Shown here: piece by piece, positions 7,621-17,919 of the stretch | Numbering within the stretch: the first letter of the stretch is position 1 | Layout: each line of letters starts with the position of its first letter | Assembly: GCF_900107745.1 (NCBI RefSeq) | Contig: NZ_FNRO01000001.1 | Coordinates: forward strand, 558,001-622,000 | Length of the DNA: 64,000 bases | DNA from: Variovorax sp. YR216 | GTDB taxonomy: Bacteria; Pseudomonadota; Gammaproteobacteria; Burkholderiales; Burkholderiaceae_C | Direction: 5' to 3' | The notes under the pieces: model-generated | Told to the model about the DNA's origin: nothing | Databases searched by the model: none | Seen by the model: the letters and a program-made list of their open reading frames with translations, nothing else | Made by a program: the position numbers and the translations under genes

Positions 7621-8829
7621 CTATCGCGCGGCCTGCATCACGCCGCAGTCGACGATCTTGAATTCGACGCGGCGGTCCAGTGCATCGACCGCGTCGTCGG
7701 TGCCGCTGCCGATGATGTTCTCGCGAAAGCCCTTGCCGCTCGGCGCGGTGCGCGCGCCGAGCACGGCCGCCTCGCCCACCAGCCGCTGCTGGATGAACTT
7801 GGCCCGCTGCAGCGAGAGCGTGTCGTTGTAGGCCACCGAACCGGTGTGGCTGGTGTGGCCGATGATGTCCATGCAGACCTTCGCCCCGGCGCTTGCCTTG
7901 GCAATCTCGCGCAGCCACATCGGATACGGGCCGCTGATCTTCTGTTCCGACCAGAAAACCGTGCTGTTCGGATTGAACAGGAACTTGACGCCGAGCTGCT
8001 GATTGGCGATGCCGTACGCCACGAGCTTGCCGAAGGCCTGCTCGGCGTCCACGGTCTTGCCGAGCTTGGCCGAGCTCAGGTAGATGCCGTTGAGCACGCG
8101 AAGCTGCTCGCCGATCGCACTGTCGCCTGCGGCGTTGTAGCCCGCGAGCGCATCCTGGTAGCGCTCGGCGTTGTAGGCGCTCGTGGCGTCCTTGATCAGC
8201 GGCGCGACCGCGAGACGCTCGAGGTAGTACGCATCCGCCTTCTGGCCGGGCGCTGTCGCGCTGGTCCGTACGTAGCCTTCGACCACGCGGTCCTTCGTCG
8301 GCACGGGCGTGTCGCGGTAGTAGAGCAGCGGCGTGTGGTCAAGCCCCTCGTCACGGGTGACCGCGGAGGACTGCGCGATCACCTTGCCGCCCGCGAGCTC
8401 GGTCAGGGCAAGGTTGATTTCCATCGGGCCGCGCGGCTGGTCGACCGCCAGCCGGGTCATCGTGCCGGTCAGCAGGTAGCGCGCCTTGTCGAGGTTGGCG
8501 CGCTGGAAGGGCACGACCTGGATGGAATCCTGCGTCGCGAGACGTTCCGTCACGCGGTCCTGGAGCAACTGGGTCGCGGCCGTCTGCTGGCCGCTGCCGG
8601 CGTCGATCATCGGATCCAGCACCACGCCGCTCTTGCCGCCCATCCTGCCGAGGAAGCCCTGCATCTTCTGGGTCTGCACCATCAAACCGTCGGTCGCCTG
8701 CGCGACGGCCTGGTCGAACGGAAGCTCCGTCTTGGAAGGCGGCGGCTGCGAGGCGCACGCCGCCAGGAGCACGGCCAGGCCGAACGAGGACAGGGCCTGA
8801 AGCCAGCGAGCGAGTGTCGTGGTCATCAT
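7621..8829 (-). CDS. OmpA-family lipoprotein coupled to Ser/Thr kinase
   Basis: This 402-residue protein begins with a lipoprotein signal, with lipobox LLAAC and the modified Cys at about residue 25. The middle carries a domain with alternating tandem-helix character, including YNAERYQDALAGYNAAGD. The C-terminal ~110 residues look like an OmpA/MotB peptidoglycan-binding domain: CMDIIGHTSHTGSVAYNDTLSLQRAKFIQQRLV then DRRVEFKIVDC. It should be anchored in the outer membrane and bind the cell wall. The start ATG overlaps the kinase stop (ATGA at 8826-8829), with a second in-frame ATG directly after. Co-translation with a membrane-spanning kinase suggests an envelope signalling pair. The exact role is unknown. 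Confidence 0.85.
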   Translation of the reverse strand: MMTTTLARWLQALSSFGLAVLLAACASQPPPSKTELPFDQAVAQATDGLMVQTQKMQGFLGRMGGKSGVVLDPMIDAGSGQQTAATQLLQDRVTERLATQDSIQVVPFQRANLDKARYLLTGTMTRLAVDQPRGPMEINLALTELAGGKVIAQSSAVTRDEGLDHTPLLYYRDTPVPTKDRVVEGYVRTSATAPGQKADAYYLERLAVAPLIKDATSAYNAERYQDALAGYNAAGDSAIGEQLRVLNGIYLSSAKLGKTVDAEQAFGKLVAYGIANQQLGVKFLFNPNSTVFWSEQKISGPYPMWLREIAKASAGAKVCMDIIGHTSHTGSVAYNDTLSLQRAKFIQQRLVGEAAVLGARTAPSGKGFRENIIGSGTDDAVDALDRRVEFKIVDCGVMQAAR

Positions 8830-10817
8830 TCACACCCCTTTCTGAGTTGAGCCGCCTCCGACGGAGACAGCGAGCCGAGCGACGCGCGCTGGAGGATGTC
8901 GGTGCAGTTCGTGCCGCCCTGCACGCGCTCCTGCGCCGGCTGGCGAACGATCGGCACGACGACGGTCCGGATTTCCGACTCGGGCTCGGCGACAGGCTGC
9001 TCGCGCCGTGCAAGGCGCCTGGGTTCCTGGCGCGCGTGCGATGCGGTTCGGGGAGACGGCGCGACGGCGGCCGACGACGGGACGGCCGGAGCGGGCCCGA
9101 CAGCCTTCGAGGATTCGTTGATCGAGGCGGGAGCGACCGCTGCCTTCACCGGCTCGGACGCCTTTTCCTTGCGGAGCTCGGTCGTCTTGGGCGGCTCAGC
9201 GGCCGGTATCGGAGCGAGTGCTTCGATGGCCTTCGGGCCGGTAGGCTCGGACCGTGGCGCAGGTTGCACCGCCGGAGCCGGCAATGGCTGCGGCGCCTGC
9301 ACGGGTGCGACCACCGGCCGGGGCGCCCCAAGCGACTTCACGGGTTCCGGCTCCTGCAGCGCGGGCGCGACCCGCATGGTCACCGCGCGCGGCTTGGCGG
9401 GCGCCGATGGAGTCGTCCCCGCCGGCGCAGGCCCGGTCGTCGGCGAAACGCTGCTGCTGCGGTAGTAGACGAAGGTCATCGCGCACGCCAGCACGGCCAG
9501 CGCCGCCAACACGGCGGGCTTGCCCCAATGCGCACGCTGCCGCGCTGCCGCCGGAGCGCCGACCAGCGGAGGCCAGTTCGACACCGGCGCCCTGCGCCGG
9601 CTGCGGATCACCACGGGCTCTTCGCGGTCGTCGATCTCGTCCGACGCCGTGTGCACATGTTCCACCGCCGCCGGCGGCATCGTCGGCGGCACACGCACCG
9701 CTTCCGCCAGTTCGCGCTCGACGACCGGGTCGGGTTCGGTGAACGAAGGACGGTCGGTCACGACTGTCGCGCCGGACACCGGAGTGCCCGCCAGCGCGTC
9801 GTTCCGGTGGACGGCGCGCACGAGTTCCAGATCCTGCAGCTTCTCGCCGCAGCTCAGCATGGTCCAGAACTCGGCGGCGCTCTGGGGCCGGTTGCGCGGA
9901 TGGAGCGACAGCGCGGCGTCGATCGCGGCGAGGAACGATTCGCTGTACTGCCCTTGGGCAATGTCCGACAGCGGCTGGAGCCGGTCCTCCATCAGCCGCT
10001 CGATCGCCGGCATCGGCGCATGACCGGTCACGGCCGCATACACCACGCCCGCAAGCGCGTAGAGATCCGTCCAGGCGCCCTGGCGCATCGAGGCGACTTC
10101 GCCGTACTGCTCGATCGGCGCATAGCCGGGCTTGAACACCACCGTCGGCGACGAACCCATGCCGTCGATCACGCGCCGCGCGGCGCCGAAGTCGAGCAGG
10201 ACCGGGCCGGCGTCGGTCAGCAGGATGTTGTCGGGTGCGATGTCGCGATGGAAGCAGCTCGCGGCGTGCATGGTGCCAAGCGCATCCAGCAGCGGGCGAA
10301 GCCAGTTGCAGAGTTCTTCCTCCGTCGGCGGGCGGCCGAGTTCCGCGAGCGCATGCTGGAGCGTCGGCCCTTCGTAGTACGGCATCGCCATGTAGGCCGT
10401 GCCGTTGTCTTCCCAGAAGTGGAGCACGCGCACCAGCGAGGGATGATCGAAACGCGCCAGCAACCGCGCCTCGTTGAGGAAGCTGCGCATGCCGACGCGG
10501 AAGCTGTCGCGATGCCGCTGCGACTTGACCACCACCGCAGAAGAGACGCTCGCGCGCGTCGCGAGGATGGCCGGGAGGTACTCCTTGATCGCGACATGCT
10601 GCTCGAGCGAGTGGTCCCACGCGAGATAGACGATGCCGAATCCGCCTTCGCCGATCGGGCCGACGATTTCGTAGTCCAGCAGCCGCATGCCTTCGGGCAG
10701 CGTGTGCGCAGTGGCCTGCTCGGAATCGCTCCATCCGAGCGGGGCCGAGTCCGTATCGTCCTGGCCCGGGAGGCGGCCAAGCACGGAGTTCGAATCGATT
10801 GCCGACACGGAGGTCAT
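8826..10817 (-). CDS. Transmembrane serine/threonine protein kinase (Hanks type)
   Basis: In 663 residues the order is kinase (about 48-325), linker, one membrane span (about 434-452), Pro/Ala-rich stalk, and a short C-terminal tail with two Cys (GGTNCTDILQ...LRKGCE). Kinase motifs are complete: glycine loop GEGGFG (56-61), VAIK lysine (K78), catalytic HRDIAPDN (190-197) and DFG (209-211). This predicts an active enzyme with its catalytic domain in the cytoplasm and the stalk outside. The two terminal cysteines could form a periplasmic disulfide. The gene overlaps the OmpA-like lipoprotein by four bases. Such kinases occur in type VI secretion loci, but no such genes are present here. Confidence 0.92.
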   Translation of the reverse strand: MTSVSAIDSNSVLGRLPGQDDTDSAPLGWSDSEQATAHTLPEGMRLLDYEIVGPIGEGGFGIVYLAWDHSLEQHVAIKEYLPAILATRASVSSAVVVKSQRHRDSFRVGMRSFLNEARLLARFDHPSLVRVLHFWEDNGTAYMAMPYYEGPTLQHALAELGRPPTEEELCNWLRPLLDALGTMHAASCFHRDIAPDNILLTDAGPVLLDFGAARRVIDGMGSSPTVVFKPGYAPIEQYGEVASMRQGAWTDLYALAGVVYAAVTGHAPMPAIERLMEDRLQPLSDIAQGQYSESFLAAIDAALSLHPRNRPQSAAEFWTMLSCGEKLQDLELVRAVHRNDALAGTPVSGATVVTDRPSFTEPDPVVERELAEAVRVPPTMPPAAVEHVHTASDEIDDREEPVVIRSRRRAPVSNWPPLVGAPAAARQRAHWGKPAVLAALAVLACAMTFVYYRSSSVSPTTGPAPAGTTPSAPAKPRAVTMRVAPALQEPEPVKSLGAPRPVVAPVQAPQPLPAPAVQPAPRSEPTGPKAIEALAPIPAAEPPKTTELRKEKASEPVKAAVAPASINESSKAVGPAPAVPSSAAVAPSPRTASHARQEPRRLARREQPVAEPESEIRTVVVPIVRQPAQERVQGGTNCTDILQRASLGSLSPSEAAQLRKGCE

Positions 10818-10935
10818 TGCATCACTTCAGTTTCCCTGTCGTGCGGACTCTACTGCGCACCGCACCATGATGCATTCACCAGAAGCACTAGCCGAAAGGA
10901 CGCTCCTTTCGCCTACGAACGCGCCGGAATCCCCC

Positions 10936-11763
10936 TTACGCGGGCGCGGTCGTGGCTCGCCGCCGGGCGGGCGCGCTGAAGTAGAGCCACACGCCGAAGA
11001 TGATCATCGGCACGCACAGCCACTGCCCCATGCTCATGTTCAGCGCCAGCAGGCCGAGGAAGTCATCGGGCTCGCGGAAGAATTCGGCCGTGAAGCGCAT
11101 CGCGCCATAGCCGATCAGGAACACCGCCGACACGCGGCGCTCGCGCCTTTCCTTGCGCGCATAGAACCACAGGACAACGAAGAGCAGCAGACCTTCGAGC
11201 AGGAACTGGTAGACCTGCGAGGGATGGCGCGGCAGCATCGACCCGCTCTGTGGAAAGACCATGCCCCACGGAAGGTCGAGAGGCGCAAAGCGGCCCCAGA
11301 GCTCGCCGTTGATGAAGTTGCCGACACGGCCCGCCGCCAGGCCCGTCGGCACGCAGGGCGCGACGAAATCCATGACCTGCCAGAACGGCCGCTTGCGCGA
11401 ATGCGAGAACCAGACCATCGACGCGATGACGCCCAGCAACCCGCCATGAAAGCTCATGCCGCCCTGCCAGACGAAGAAGATCTCCAGCGGATGGGTGAGA
11501 TAGAAGCCCGGCTTGTAGAAAAGGCAGTACCCAAGCCGGCCGCCGACGATCACGCCGAGCACGCCGAGAAAGAGGATGTCCTCGAGATCCTTGCGCGTCC
11601 AGGCGCCGGGGCCGGTGATCGAGCGAAACGGCTCGTGCCGCAGCCGCCGGGTGCCGAGGAAATAGAACAGTGCGAAAGCGGCCAGATAGGTCAGGCCATA
11701 CCAGTGGATGGCGATCGGCCCGAGCTGCAACGCCACGGGGTTGATCTGCGGATACATGAGCAT
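10936..11763 (-). CDS. lgt: Prolipoprotein diacylglyceryl transferase
   Basis: Lgt moves a diacylglyceryl group from phosphatidylglycerol to the lipobox cysteine of prolipoproteins in the inner membrane. The 275-residue product starts [20 protein letters not shown] and has the diagnostic HGG segment ([16 protein letters not shown]) and the Lgt signature [14 protein letters not shown]. About seven membrane spans are evident. The open frame continues 47 codons upstream in low-complexity sequence overlapping the LysR gene. The double ATG at 11763/11757 is the better start by family length. It is close to the LysR gene on the same strand, with no clear functional link. Confidence 0.95.
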   Translation of the reverse strand: MLMYPQINPVALQLGPIAIHWYGLTYLAAFALFYFLGTRRLRHEPFRSITGPGAWTRKDLEDILFLGVLGVIVGGRLGYCLFYKPGFYLTHPLEIFFVWQGGMSFHGGLLGVIASMVWFSHSRKRPFWQVMDFVAPCVPTGLAAGRVGNFINGELWGRFAPLDLPWGMVFPQSGSMLPRHPSQVYQFLLEGLLLFVVLWFYARKERRERRVSAVFLIGYGAMRFTAEFFREPDDFLGLLALNMSMGQWLCVPMIIFGVWLYFSAPARRRATTAPA

Positions 11764-11791
11764 GCCCGGGATTAAAACACCCCAGGCGCGC

Positions 11792-12730
11792 CTACACGGC
11801 CGGTCCGTGGCCGATGAACTCGATGAAGCGCGCGAGCGCCGGATTGGCGGCTTCGGCGGCCCAGACCAGGCTGGTCTCGCAGCTCGGCAGCGCGACCGGC
11901 CCACGCCGGCGGCCTTCGGGTTCGAACTCGGCCGCCCCGCGGTAGACGATGCCCGAGCGTCGGAACTGCATGACGCTCTCGGGCACCCAGGCGACGCCGA
12001 GACCGCCCCAGACGAGGTTCACGATGGTCTGCATCTGGATGGCCTCCTGCGCGATGCGCGGTGTGCGGCCGGCCACGTGATAGAGGTCGAAGATGGCATC
12101 GTGCAGCGAGGGCACGATACGGCGCGGAAAGATCACCACCGGCTCCGCCAAGGCATCCGCGAGCCGGACCTTCCTGGCCTTCGCCAGGGGATGCGTGGCG
12201 GGCAGCGCGAGCACCAGTGGCTCCTGCGACACCGCGAGGCGCTCCAGGCCCGGGGGCGCGGAGCCCGGCGAATGCAGCATCAGCCCGGCATCGATCTCGC
12301 CGCGCGAAAAGGCTTCGAGCTGCACGTCGCCGGTGGCCTCGACCAGCTCCAGCGCCACGTCCGGCGAGCGCAGGCGGAATTCGCGCACCCAGACGGGCAG
12401 CCGCTCGAAACCGATGGTCGACACGAAGGCCAGCCGCACCCGTCCCACCTCGCCCGCCGCCGCGGCGCGCGCACGCGCCGGCAAGGCCTGTGCGCGGGCC
12501 AGGAGCTCCCGCACCTCGGGCACCAACGCCTCGCCTGCAGGGGTCAGCGCAACACGGCGCCGCGTGCGGTCGAACAGCACCACACCGAGCGTTTTTTCGA
12601 GCTGCGCAATCGCCTGCGTGACCGGCGGCTGCGTCATGTGCAGACGCTGCGCCGCGCGGCCGAAATGCAACTCCTCCGCCACCGCGAGGAACTGGCGCCA
12701 GACGCGGAGGTCGACCAGGCTTTCTTTCAT
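11792..12730 (-). CDS. LysR-type transcriptional regulator, divergent from ilvD
   Basis: The 312-residue protein has the LTTR winged helix-turn-helix at residues 8-66 ([36 protein letters not shown]) and a periplasmic-binding-like effector domain from about residue 90. It starts 110 bases from ilvD on the opposite strand. A palindromic site lies between them (12759-12776), the usual arrangement for a LysR regulator controlling its divergent neighbour. The inducer cannot be read from the sequence. A branched-chain precursor would be a reasonable guess if ilvD is the target. Confidence 0.93.
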   Translation of the reverse strand: MKESLVDLRVWRQFLAVAEELHFGRAAQRLHMTQPPVTQAIAQLEKTLGVVLFDRTRRRVALTPAGEALVPEVRELLARAQALPARARAAAAGEVGRVRLAFVSTIGFERLPVWVREFRLRSPDVALELVEATGDVQLEAFSRGEIDAGLMLHSPGSAPPGLERLAVSQEPLVLALPATHPLAKARKVRLADALAEPVVIFPRRIVPSLHDAIFDLYHVAGRTPRIAQEAIQMQTIVNLVWGGLGVAWVPESVMQFRRSGIVYRGAAEFEPEGRRRGPVALPSCETSLVWAAEAANPALARFIEFIGHGPAV

Positions 12731-12758
12731 ATGCCGAGCATATCAATGCAGGGAAAAA

Positions 12759-12776
12759 ATTGGATTGGAACCAATC
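12759..12776. promoter_or_regulatory. Palindrome in LysR-ilvD intergenic region (candidate operator)
   Basis: GATTGG and CCAATC form a perfect palindrome with an AA centre (12763-12776). It is extended on the left by a second ATTGG copy (ATTGGATTGGAACCAATC). It is the only strong dyad between the two divergent genes, 64 bases before the ilvD ATG and 28 bases before the LysR ATG. It contains a T-N11-A core as LysR sites do. Binding is inferred. Confidence 0.6.
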
Positions 12777-12840
12777 AATCAATCGTCCGATACTTGGCGT
12801 CCCCCGATTCCTCCATTCCCCCGATCACGAGAGACCCACG

Positions 12841-14535
12841 ATGGAAACGAAACCGATCCAGATCAACCGCCGCAGCGCCAACATCGTCGAGGGCAAGAGC
12901 CGCGCGCCGAACCGCTCGATGTTCTATGCCATGGGCTACGAAGAAGGCGACTTCAAGAAGCCAATGGTCGGCGTCGCCAACGGCCACAGCACCATCACCC
13001 CCTGCAACTCGGGCCTGCAGAAACTGGCCGACGCGGCCATCGAGGGCATCGAGGAAGCCGGCGGCAACGCGCAGGTGTTCGGCACGCCGACGATTTCCGA
13101 CGGCATGGCGATGGGCACCGAAGGCATGAAGTACTCGCTGGTGAGCCGCGAAGTCATCTCGGACTGCATCGAGACCTGCGTCGGCGGCCAGTGGATGGAC
13201 GGCGTGCTCGTGGTCGGCGGCTGCGACAAGAACATGCCCGGCGGCATGATGGGCATGCTGCGCGCCAACGTGCCGGCGATCTACGTCTACGGCGGCACCA
13301 TCCTTCCCGGCCACTACAAGGGCCAGGACCTGAACATCGTGAGCGTGTTCGAGGCCGTGGGCCAGAACGCGGCCGGCAACCTGAGCGACGAGGACCTGTT
13401 GGAAATCGAACGCCGCGCCATTCCCGGCACCGGCTCGTGCGGCGGCATGTACACCGCCAACACCATGTCGAGCGCCTTCGAGGCCCTCGGCATGTCGCTG
13501 CCCTACTCGTCCACCATGGCGAATCCGCATGACGAGAAGCAGAACTCGGCCAAGGAATCGGCCAAGGTGCTGATCGAGGCGATCAAGAAGGACCTGAAGC
13601 CGCGCGATATCGTCACCAAGAAGGCGATCGAGAACGCGGTGGCGGTCATCATGGCCACCGGCGGCTCGACCAACGCGGTGCTGCACTTCCTCGCGATCGC
13701 GCATGCGGCCGGCGTGGACTGGACCATCGACGACTTCGAGCGCATGCGCAAGAAGGTGCCGGTGATCTGCGACCTGAAACCCAGCGGCAAATACCTCGCG
13801 GTCGACCTGCACAAGGCCGGCGGCATTCCGCAGGTCATGAAGGTGCTGCTGAACGCCGGCCTGCTGCATGGCGACTGCATCACCATCACCGGCCAGACCA
13901 TCGCCGAAGTGCTCAAGGACGTGCCAGACCAGCCGCGCGCCGACCAGGACGTGATCCGCCCCATCCACAATCCGATGTACGCCGAAGGGCATCTGGCGAT
14001 CCTCAAGGGCAACCTCTCGCCCGAAGGCGCAGTCGCGAAGATCACCGGCCTGAAGAACCCGGTCATCACCGGACCGGCGCGCGTCTTCGACGACGAGCAA
14101 TCGGCGCTGCAGGCCATCCTCGACGGCAAGATCAAGGCGGGCGACGTGATGGTGCTGCGCTACCTCGGCCCCAAGGGCGGCCCGGGCATGCCGGAAATGC
14201 TGGCCCCGACGGGCGCGCTGATCGGCGCCGGCCTCGGTGAAAGCGTGGGCCTCATCACCGACGGCCGCTTCTCCGGCGGCACCTGGGGCATGGTGGTCGG
14301 CCACGTCGCGCCCGAAGCGGCGGCGGGCGGCACCATCGCGTTTGTCAACGAAGGCGACTCGATCACCATCGACGCGCACCAGTTGAAGCTCGAACTCAAC
14401 GTGCCCGAGGCAGAAATCGCCAAGCGCCGCGCCGGATGGAAGGCCCCTGCCCCCCGCTACACCCGCGGCGTGCAGGCCAAGTTCGCCTTCAACGCCTCCA
14501 GCGCCAGTTCAGGCGCCGTCCTGGACAAGTTCTAA
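12841..14535 (+). CDS. ilvD: Dihydroxy-acid dehydratase
   Basis: IlvD converts 2,3-dihydroxy-isovalerate and 2,3-dihydroxy-3-methylvalerate to the 2-keto acids in valine and isoleucine synthesis. The 564-residue product has the three iron-sulfur cysteines in the expected contexts: [11 protein letters not shown] (C55), [12 protein letters not shown] (C128) and [15 protein letters not shown] (C200). It also has the C-terminal motif [18 protein letters not shown] with the catalytic serine. The ATG at 12841 ([14 protein letters not shown]) matches family N-termini. An in-frame ATG 81 bases earlier would place the LysR palindrome region inside the coding sequence. Three closely spaced cysteines are typical of the [2Fe-2S] IlvD group. 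Confidence 0.96.
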   Translation: METKPIQINRRSANIVEGKSRAPNRSMFYAMGYEEGDFKKPMVGVANGHSTITPCNSGLQKLADAAIEGIEEAGGNAQVFGTPTISDGMAMGTEGMKYSLVSREVISDCIETCVGGQWMDGVLVVGGCDKNMPGGMMGMLRANVPAIYVYGGTILPGHYKGQDLNIVSVFEAVGQNAAGNLSDEDLLEIERRAIPGTGSCGGMYTANTMSSAFEALGMSLPYSSTMANPHDEKQNSAKESAKVLIEAIKKDLKPRDIVTKKAIENAVAVIMATGGSTNAVLHFLAIAHAAGVDWTIDDFERMRKKVPVICDLKPSGKYLAVDLHKAGGIPQVMKVLLNAGLLHGDCITITGQTIAEVLKDVPDQPRADQDVIRPIHNPMYAEGHLAILKGNLSPEGAVAKITGLKNPVITGPARVFDDEQSALQAILDGKIKAGDVMVLRYLGPKGGPGMPEMLAPTGALIGAGLGESVGLITDGRFSGGTWGMVVGHVAPEAAAGGTIAFVNEGDSITIDAHQLKLELNVPEAEIAKRRAGWKAPAPRYTRGVQAKFAFNASSASSGAVLDKF

Positions 14536-14557
14536 GAGGAACCCGATCCCAACCGGG

Positions 14558-14649
14558 AAACACCACGGAACCGGCTCCGCCGGCCCGTCGGTGTTGCCCC
14601 CGGTAGGGGGTGCCCGAGCTACACGAAGTGAGCGAGGCTGGGGGCGAGC
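14558..14649 (+). repeat. Dispersed extragenic repeat, copy B
   Basis: This copy reads CACGGAACCGGCTCCGCCGG, a hairpin core TTGCCCCCGGTAGGGGG, then CTACACGAAGTGAGCGAGGC and TGGGGGCGAG. Read on the minus strand, it begins one base after the stop of the Trp-rich protein gene at 14651. Its plus-strand start lies 22 bases after the ilvD stop, so it fills a convergent intergenic gap. Confidence 0.9.
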
Positions 14650-14650
14650 T

Positions 14651-14887
14651 CTATTTCCTTCGGAGGGTGCCCAAGCGGCTGCGCTGGCGATCGATGCGCT
14701 CCTGCCGGCGCGCGTTTTCCCGTTCGATCACCTTGCGCTTGGTATAGCCCGAGGCATCGGCCCAGGCCCACCACGCGACGGCCAACGCGAACGGCGTCAG
14801 GATCACCCACCAGCTCCAGGTGGCGACAACACCGACCTCGAGCACCTTGAGCGCCACGCCCAGCAGGCCCAAACCCAAAAACCACAT
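14651..14887 (-). CDS. Small Trp-rich membrane protein (TIGR04438-like)
   Basis: The start is placed at ATG 14887 because GGAGGAG lies just upstream, giving 78 residues beginning MWFLGLGLLGVALKVLEVG. A first hydrophobic segment is followed by WSWWVILTPFALAVAWWAWAD, with seven Trp in all, and a very basic tail (KRKVIERENARRQERIDRQR). This pattern matches the TIGR04438 small Trp-rich protein family of Burkholderiales, whose function is unknown. One or two membrane spans with a cytoplasmic basic tail are predicted. Confidence 0.8.
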   Translation of the reverse strand: MWFLGLGLLGVALKVLEVGVVATWSWWVILTPFALAVAWWAWADASGYTKRKVIERENARRQERIDRQRSRLGTLRRK

Positions 14888-14994
14888 CGCGAACTCCTCC
14901 GTCCTTTGTATGCGACACGCCGGGCAAGGGACGTCCACCGCCCTACCTACAATCGCGTTGGATCGACTTTAACGCACCCACGCCGTTGAACCCC

Positions 14995-15300
14995 ATGAAA
15001 AGAGCGCTCCTCGCTGCCGCCCTGTGTGTCGGATGCGCAGCCCCTGCCTTCGCCGATCTGGCGCTGGCCACATCGAAGAACTGCATGAGCTGTCACGCGG
15101 TCGATCGCAAGGTGCTGGGCCCGGCCTTCAAGGACGTGGCCGCCAAGTACAAGGACAGCAAGGGCGCGGCCGACCTGCTCGCCAACAAGATCATGAAGGG
15201 CGGCTCCGGCGTGTGGGGGCCGGTGCCGATGCCCGCCAACAACCAGGTCAGCGAAGCCGACGCCAAGAAGCTCGCGGCCTGGGTGTTGTCGACGAAATAG
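14995..15300 (+). CDS. Class I cytochrome c (c-551/c5-like), periplasmic
   Basis: This 101-residue preprotein starts MKRALLAAALCVGCAAPAFA (signal, cleavage after residue 20). The mature protein has one heme-attachment site NCMSCH (Cys30, Cys33, His34) and a C-terminal Met in PVPMPANN (M79) as probable sixth ligand. The small single-heme size fits the c-551/c-552 electron carriers of respiratory chains. An in-frame TTG nine bases earlier is possible, but the ATG gives a normal signal peptide. No oxidase or reductase gene is adjacent, so the redox partner is unknown. Confidence 0.92.
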   Translation: MKRALLAAALCVGCAAPAFADLALATSKNCMSCHAVDRKVLGPAFKDVAAKYKDSKGAADLLANKIMKGGSGVWGPVPMPANNQVSEADAKKLAAWVLSTK

Positions 15301-15309
15301 CGTCGCGAC

Positions 15310-15816
15310 TCAGACCGCTGGCGGCATGCCGGCCGCTGCGCCACTCGAGCGGCGATCCAGGCGGTCTTCGAGCTGGCCGATGTGCGCGGCCAGCGTGTTG
15401 TCGAGCTGCTCGGAACGCACCTTCATGGCCGCCTCCAGTTGCTCGACCCGCGCGAGCATCGCCGCGTGCCGCTCGGCGTTGCGGGTCATGTGGGCGTTTT
15501 CCTGGGTTTCGAGGAAGTTGCGCAACTCGGTGAAGCGGGAGGCTTCCGCCTTGTCGGCAAGATCGCGCTGGGCCTGCATTTCCTTGGTGTGACGGCGCGT
15601 CTCCAGGAGGATCGAGCTCTGCAGGTAGACCACGTAGGCGACGAAGAAGACGCCCAGCAGCGCGGTCAGCCCCAGCATGATCAGCCCGAAAGGCGCGGTG
15701 ACCTGCATGAAGCCGATCGACATGGTCGTCGGCGTGACGATGAGGCCCCAGTTCAAGGCAGCCAGCGCCGCAATCAGCAGCACGACCACCAGCAATACAC
15801 CTGTTCTGACCCCCAT
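15310..15816 (-). CDS. LapA-like membrane protein with coiled-coil tail
   Basis: With the start at ATG 15816 (ribosome site GGAGCAGG upstream) the product is 168 residues. Two membrane helices (about 5-25 and 42-65) are followed by a long charged helix from TRRHTKEMQAQRDLADKAEA onward, predicted to form a coiled coil in the cytoplasm. The layout recalls LapA/YciS-domain (DUF1049) proteins, but the tail is longer than in E. coli LapA. The function is unknown. It converges on the cytochrome gene with nine bases between the stops. Confidence 0.65.
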   Translation of the reverse strand: MGVRTGVLLVVVLLIAALAALNWGLIVTPTTMSIGFMQVTAPFGLIMLGLTALLGVFFVAYVVYLQSSILLETRRHTKEMQAQRDLADKAEASRFTELRNFLETQENAHMTRNAERHAAMLARVEQLEAAMKVRSEQLDNTLAAHIGQLEDRLDRRSSGAAAGMPPAV

Positions 15817-15924
15817 GACCTGCTCCGGTTTGTGATTGGAGGGTCGTTTGTAACGCATGGCGGTCGCGCCCCCTGTCGGACAGGGGTGGGAACGCGCCGC
15901 GACGAACAGCCGAAACGGCTCGAA

Positions 15925-17919
15925 TCAGTAGGCTTGACCCAATTGCTCGAGGATCGCCGGATTCTCCAAGGTCGATGTGTCCTGGGTAATCGCCTCGCCC
16001 TTGGCAATGCTGCGCAGCAGGCGGCGCATGATCTTGCCGCTGCGGGTCTTGGGCAGGTTCTCGCCGAAGCGGATGTCCTTGGGCTTGGCGATGGGGCCGA
16101 TTTCCTTTGCGACCCAGTTGCGCAATTCCGCCGCGATCTGCTTGGCCTCGTCGCCAGAAGGACGGCCACGCTTGAGCACCACGAAGGCGCAGACCGCTTC
16201 ACCCGTCAGGTCGTCGGGCCGGCCGACGACTGCAGCCTCCGCCACGAGGTCGGTCTTGGCGACCAGCGCAGATTCGATCTCCATGGTGCCGAGGCGGTGG
16301 CCCGAAACGTTGAGCACGTCGTCGATTCGGCCCGTGATGCGGAAGTACGCCCGGTCGGCGCTGCGCACCGCGCCGTCGCCGGCGAGGTAGATCGCGCCGC
16401 CCATCTCTTCGGGGAAGTAGCTCTTCTTGAAACGCTCCGGATCGTTCCAGATGGTCCGGATCATCGACGGCCACGGCCGCTTGATGACGAGCATGCCGCC
16501 GGCCCCATGCGGGATGTCCTTGCCGGTCTCGTCGACGATCGCGGCCATGATGCCCGGCAGCGGCAGCGTGCACGAACCCGGCACGAGCGGCGTGGCGCCC
16601 GGCAGCGGCGTGATCACGTGGCCGCCGGTTTCCGTCTGCCAGAAGGTGTCGACGATCGGGCACTTCTCGCCGCCGACGTTCCGGTAGTACCACATCCACG
16701 CTTCGGGATTGATCGGCTCCCCGACCGTGCCGAGGATGCGCAGCGACGAGAGGTCCCAGTTCTTCGGGTGCACCTTCTCGTCGCTGTCCGCCGCCTTGAT
16801 CAGCGAACGGATCGCGGTCGGCGCGGTATAGAAGATCGAGACCTTGTGCTTCTCGATCATCTGCCAGAAGCGCCCTGCGTGCGGGAAGGTCGGGATGCCC
16901 TCGAACACCACCTGCGTCGCGCCCGCGGCGAGCGGGCCGTAGGCGACATAGGTGTGGCCGGTGATCCAGCCGATATCGGCAGTGCACCAGAAGACATCCT
17001 CCGGACGGATGTCGAAGGTCCAGTCCATCGTGAGCTTGGCCCACAGCAGGTAGCCGCCGGTCGAATGCTGCACACCCTTGGGCTTTCCGGTCGAGCCGGA
17101 GGTGTAGAGGATGAAGAGCGGGTGCTCCGCGCCGACCGGCACCGGTGCGCACTCGCTGCTCTGGCCCTTGAGGACCTCGTCGAAAGTCCTGTCGCGGCCA
17201 GCGACCATGTTGCACGCGGTCTTCGTGCGCTGGAAGACCAGCACCGTCTTGATCGATTCGCAGCCGCCGAGCGCGATGCCGTCGTCGACGATCGCCTTGA
17301 GCGGCAGCTCCTTGCCGCCACGCAGCTGGAAGTTGGACGTGATGACCGCGACCGCGCCGGCGTCGATGATCCGTTCCTGCAGCGCCTTGGCCGAGAAGCC
17401 GCCGAAGACCACGCTATGCGTCGCGCCGATGCGTGCGCAGGCCTGCATCGCGACCACGCCTTCGATGGTCATGGGCATGTAGATGACGACGCGATCGCCC
17501 CTCTTGATGCCTTGCGCCTTCAGCGCGTTGGCGAACTGCGAGACGCGCGCCAGCAGTTCCTTGTAAGTGACTTTCGTGACCGCGCCGTCGTCGGCCTCGA
17601 AGATGATTGCAGTCTTGTTCTCGACCGGCGTGCCGATGTGCTTGTCCAGGCAGTTGGCCGAAGCATTGAGCTCACCGTCATCGAACCACTTGTAGAACGG
17701 CACGTTGGACTCGTCGAGCACGCGGGTGAAGGGCTTGGCCCACACCACATTGGCCTTGGCCTGCCGGGCCCAGAAGCCTTCCAGGTCGTCGGCGGCCTCC
17801 TTGCACAGGGCTTCGTAGGCGGCCATGCTGGGAATGCGCGCGCCCTGGCTGGCGCGGGCGTCCGGCGGAAACACCCGGTTTTCGACCAGGACGGATTCGA
17901 TGGTGGATGCGCTGCTCAT
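15925..17919 (-). CDS. acs: Acetyl-CoA synthetase
   Basis: From the start [20 protein letters not shown] at 17919 the product is 664 residues, the usual Acs length. It has the AMP-binding loop [20 protein letters not shown], the acetate-pocket region [18 protein letters not shown] with the family's diagnostic Trp, and the acetylatable C-terminal lysine motif [14 protein letters not shown]. It turns acetate, ATP and CoA into acetyl-CoA through acetyl-AMP in the cytoplasm. The gene stands alone, divergent from the UPF0114 gene. A longer frame upstream lacks homologous character. Confidence 0.96.
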   Translation of the reverse strand: MSSASTIESVLVENRVFPPDARASQGARIPSMAAYEALCKEAADDLEGFWARQAKANVVWAKPFTRVLDESNVPFYKWFDDGELNASANCLDKHIGTPVENKTAIIFEADDGAVTKVTYKELLARVSQFANALKAQGIKRGDRVVIYMPMTIEGVVAMQACARIGATHSVVFGGFSAKALQERIIDAGAVAVITSNFQLRGGKELPLKAIVDDGIALGGCESIKTVLVFQRTKTACNMVAGRDRTFDEVLKGQSSECAPVPVGAEHPLFILYTSGSTGKPKGVQHSTGGYLLWAKLTMDWTFDIRPEDVFWCTADIGWITGHTYVAYGPLAAGATQVVFEGIPTFPHAGRFWQMIEKHKVSIFYTAPTAIRSLIKAADSDEKVHPKNWDLSSLRILGTVGEPINPEAWMWYYRNVGGEKCPIVDTFWQTETGGHVITPLPGATPLVPGSCTLPLPGIMAAIVDETGKDIPHGAGGMLVIKRPWPSMIRTIWNDPERFKKSYFPEEMGGAIYLAGDGAVRSADRAYFRITGRIDDVLNVSGHRLGTMEIESALVAKTDLVAEAAVVGRPDDLTGEAVCAFVVLKRGRPSGDEAKQIAAELRNWVAKEIGPIAKPKDIRFGENLPKTRSGKIMRRLLRSIAKGEAITQDTSTLENPAILEQLGQAY

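Noticed and set aside
7621..10817. Type VI secretion accessory genes
   Set aside because: A kinase plus OmpA-like protein can belong to such loci, but no core secretion gene lies in the window.
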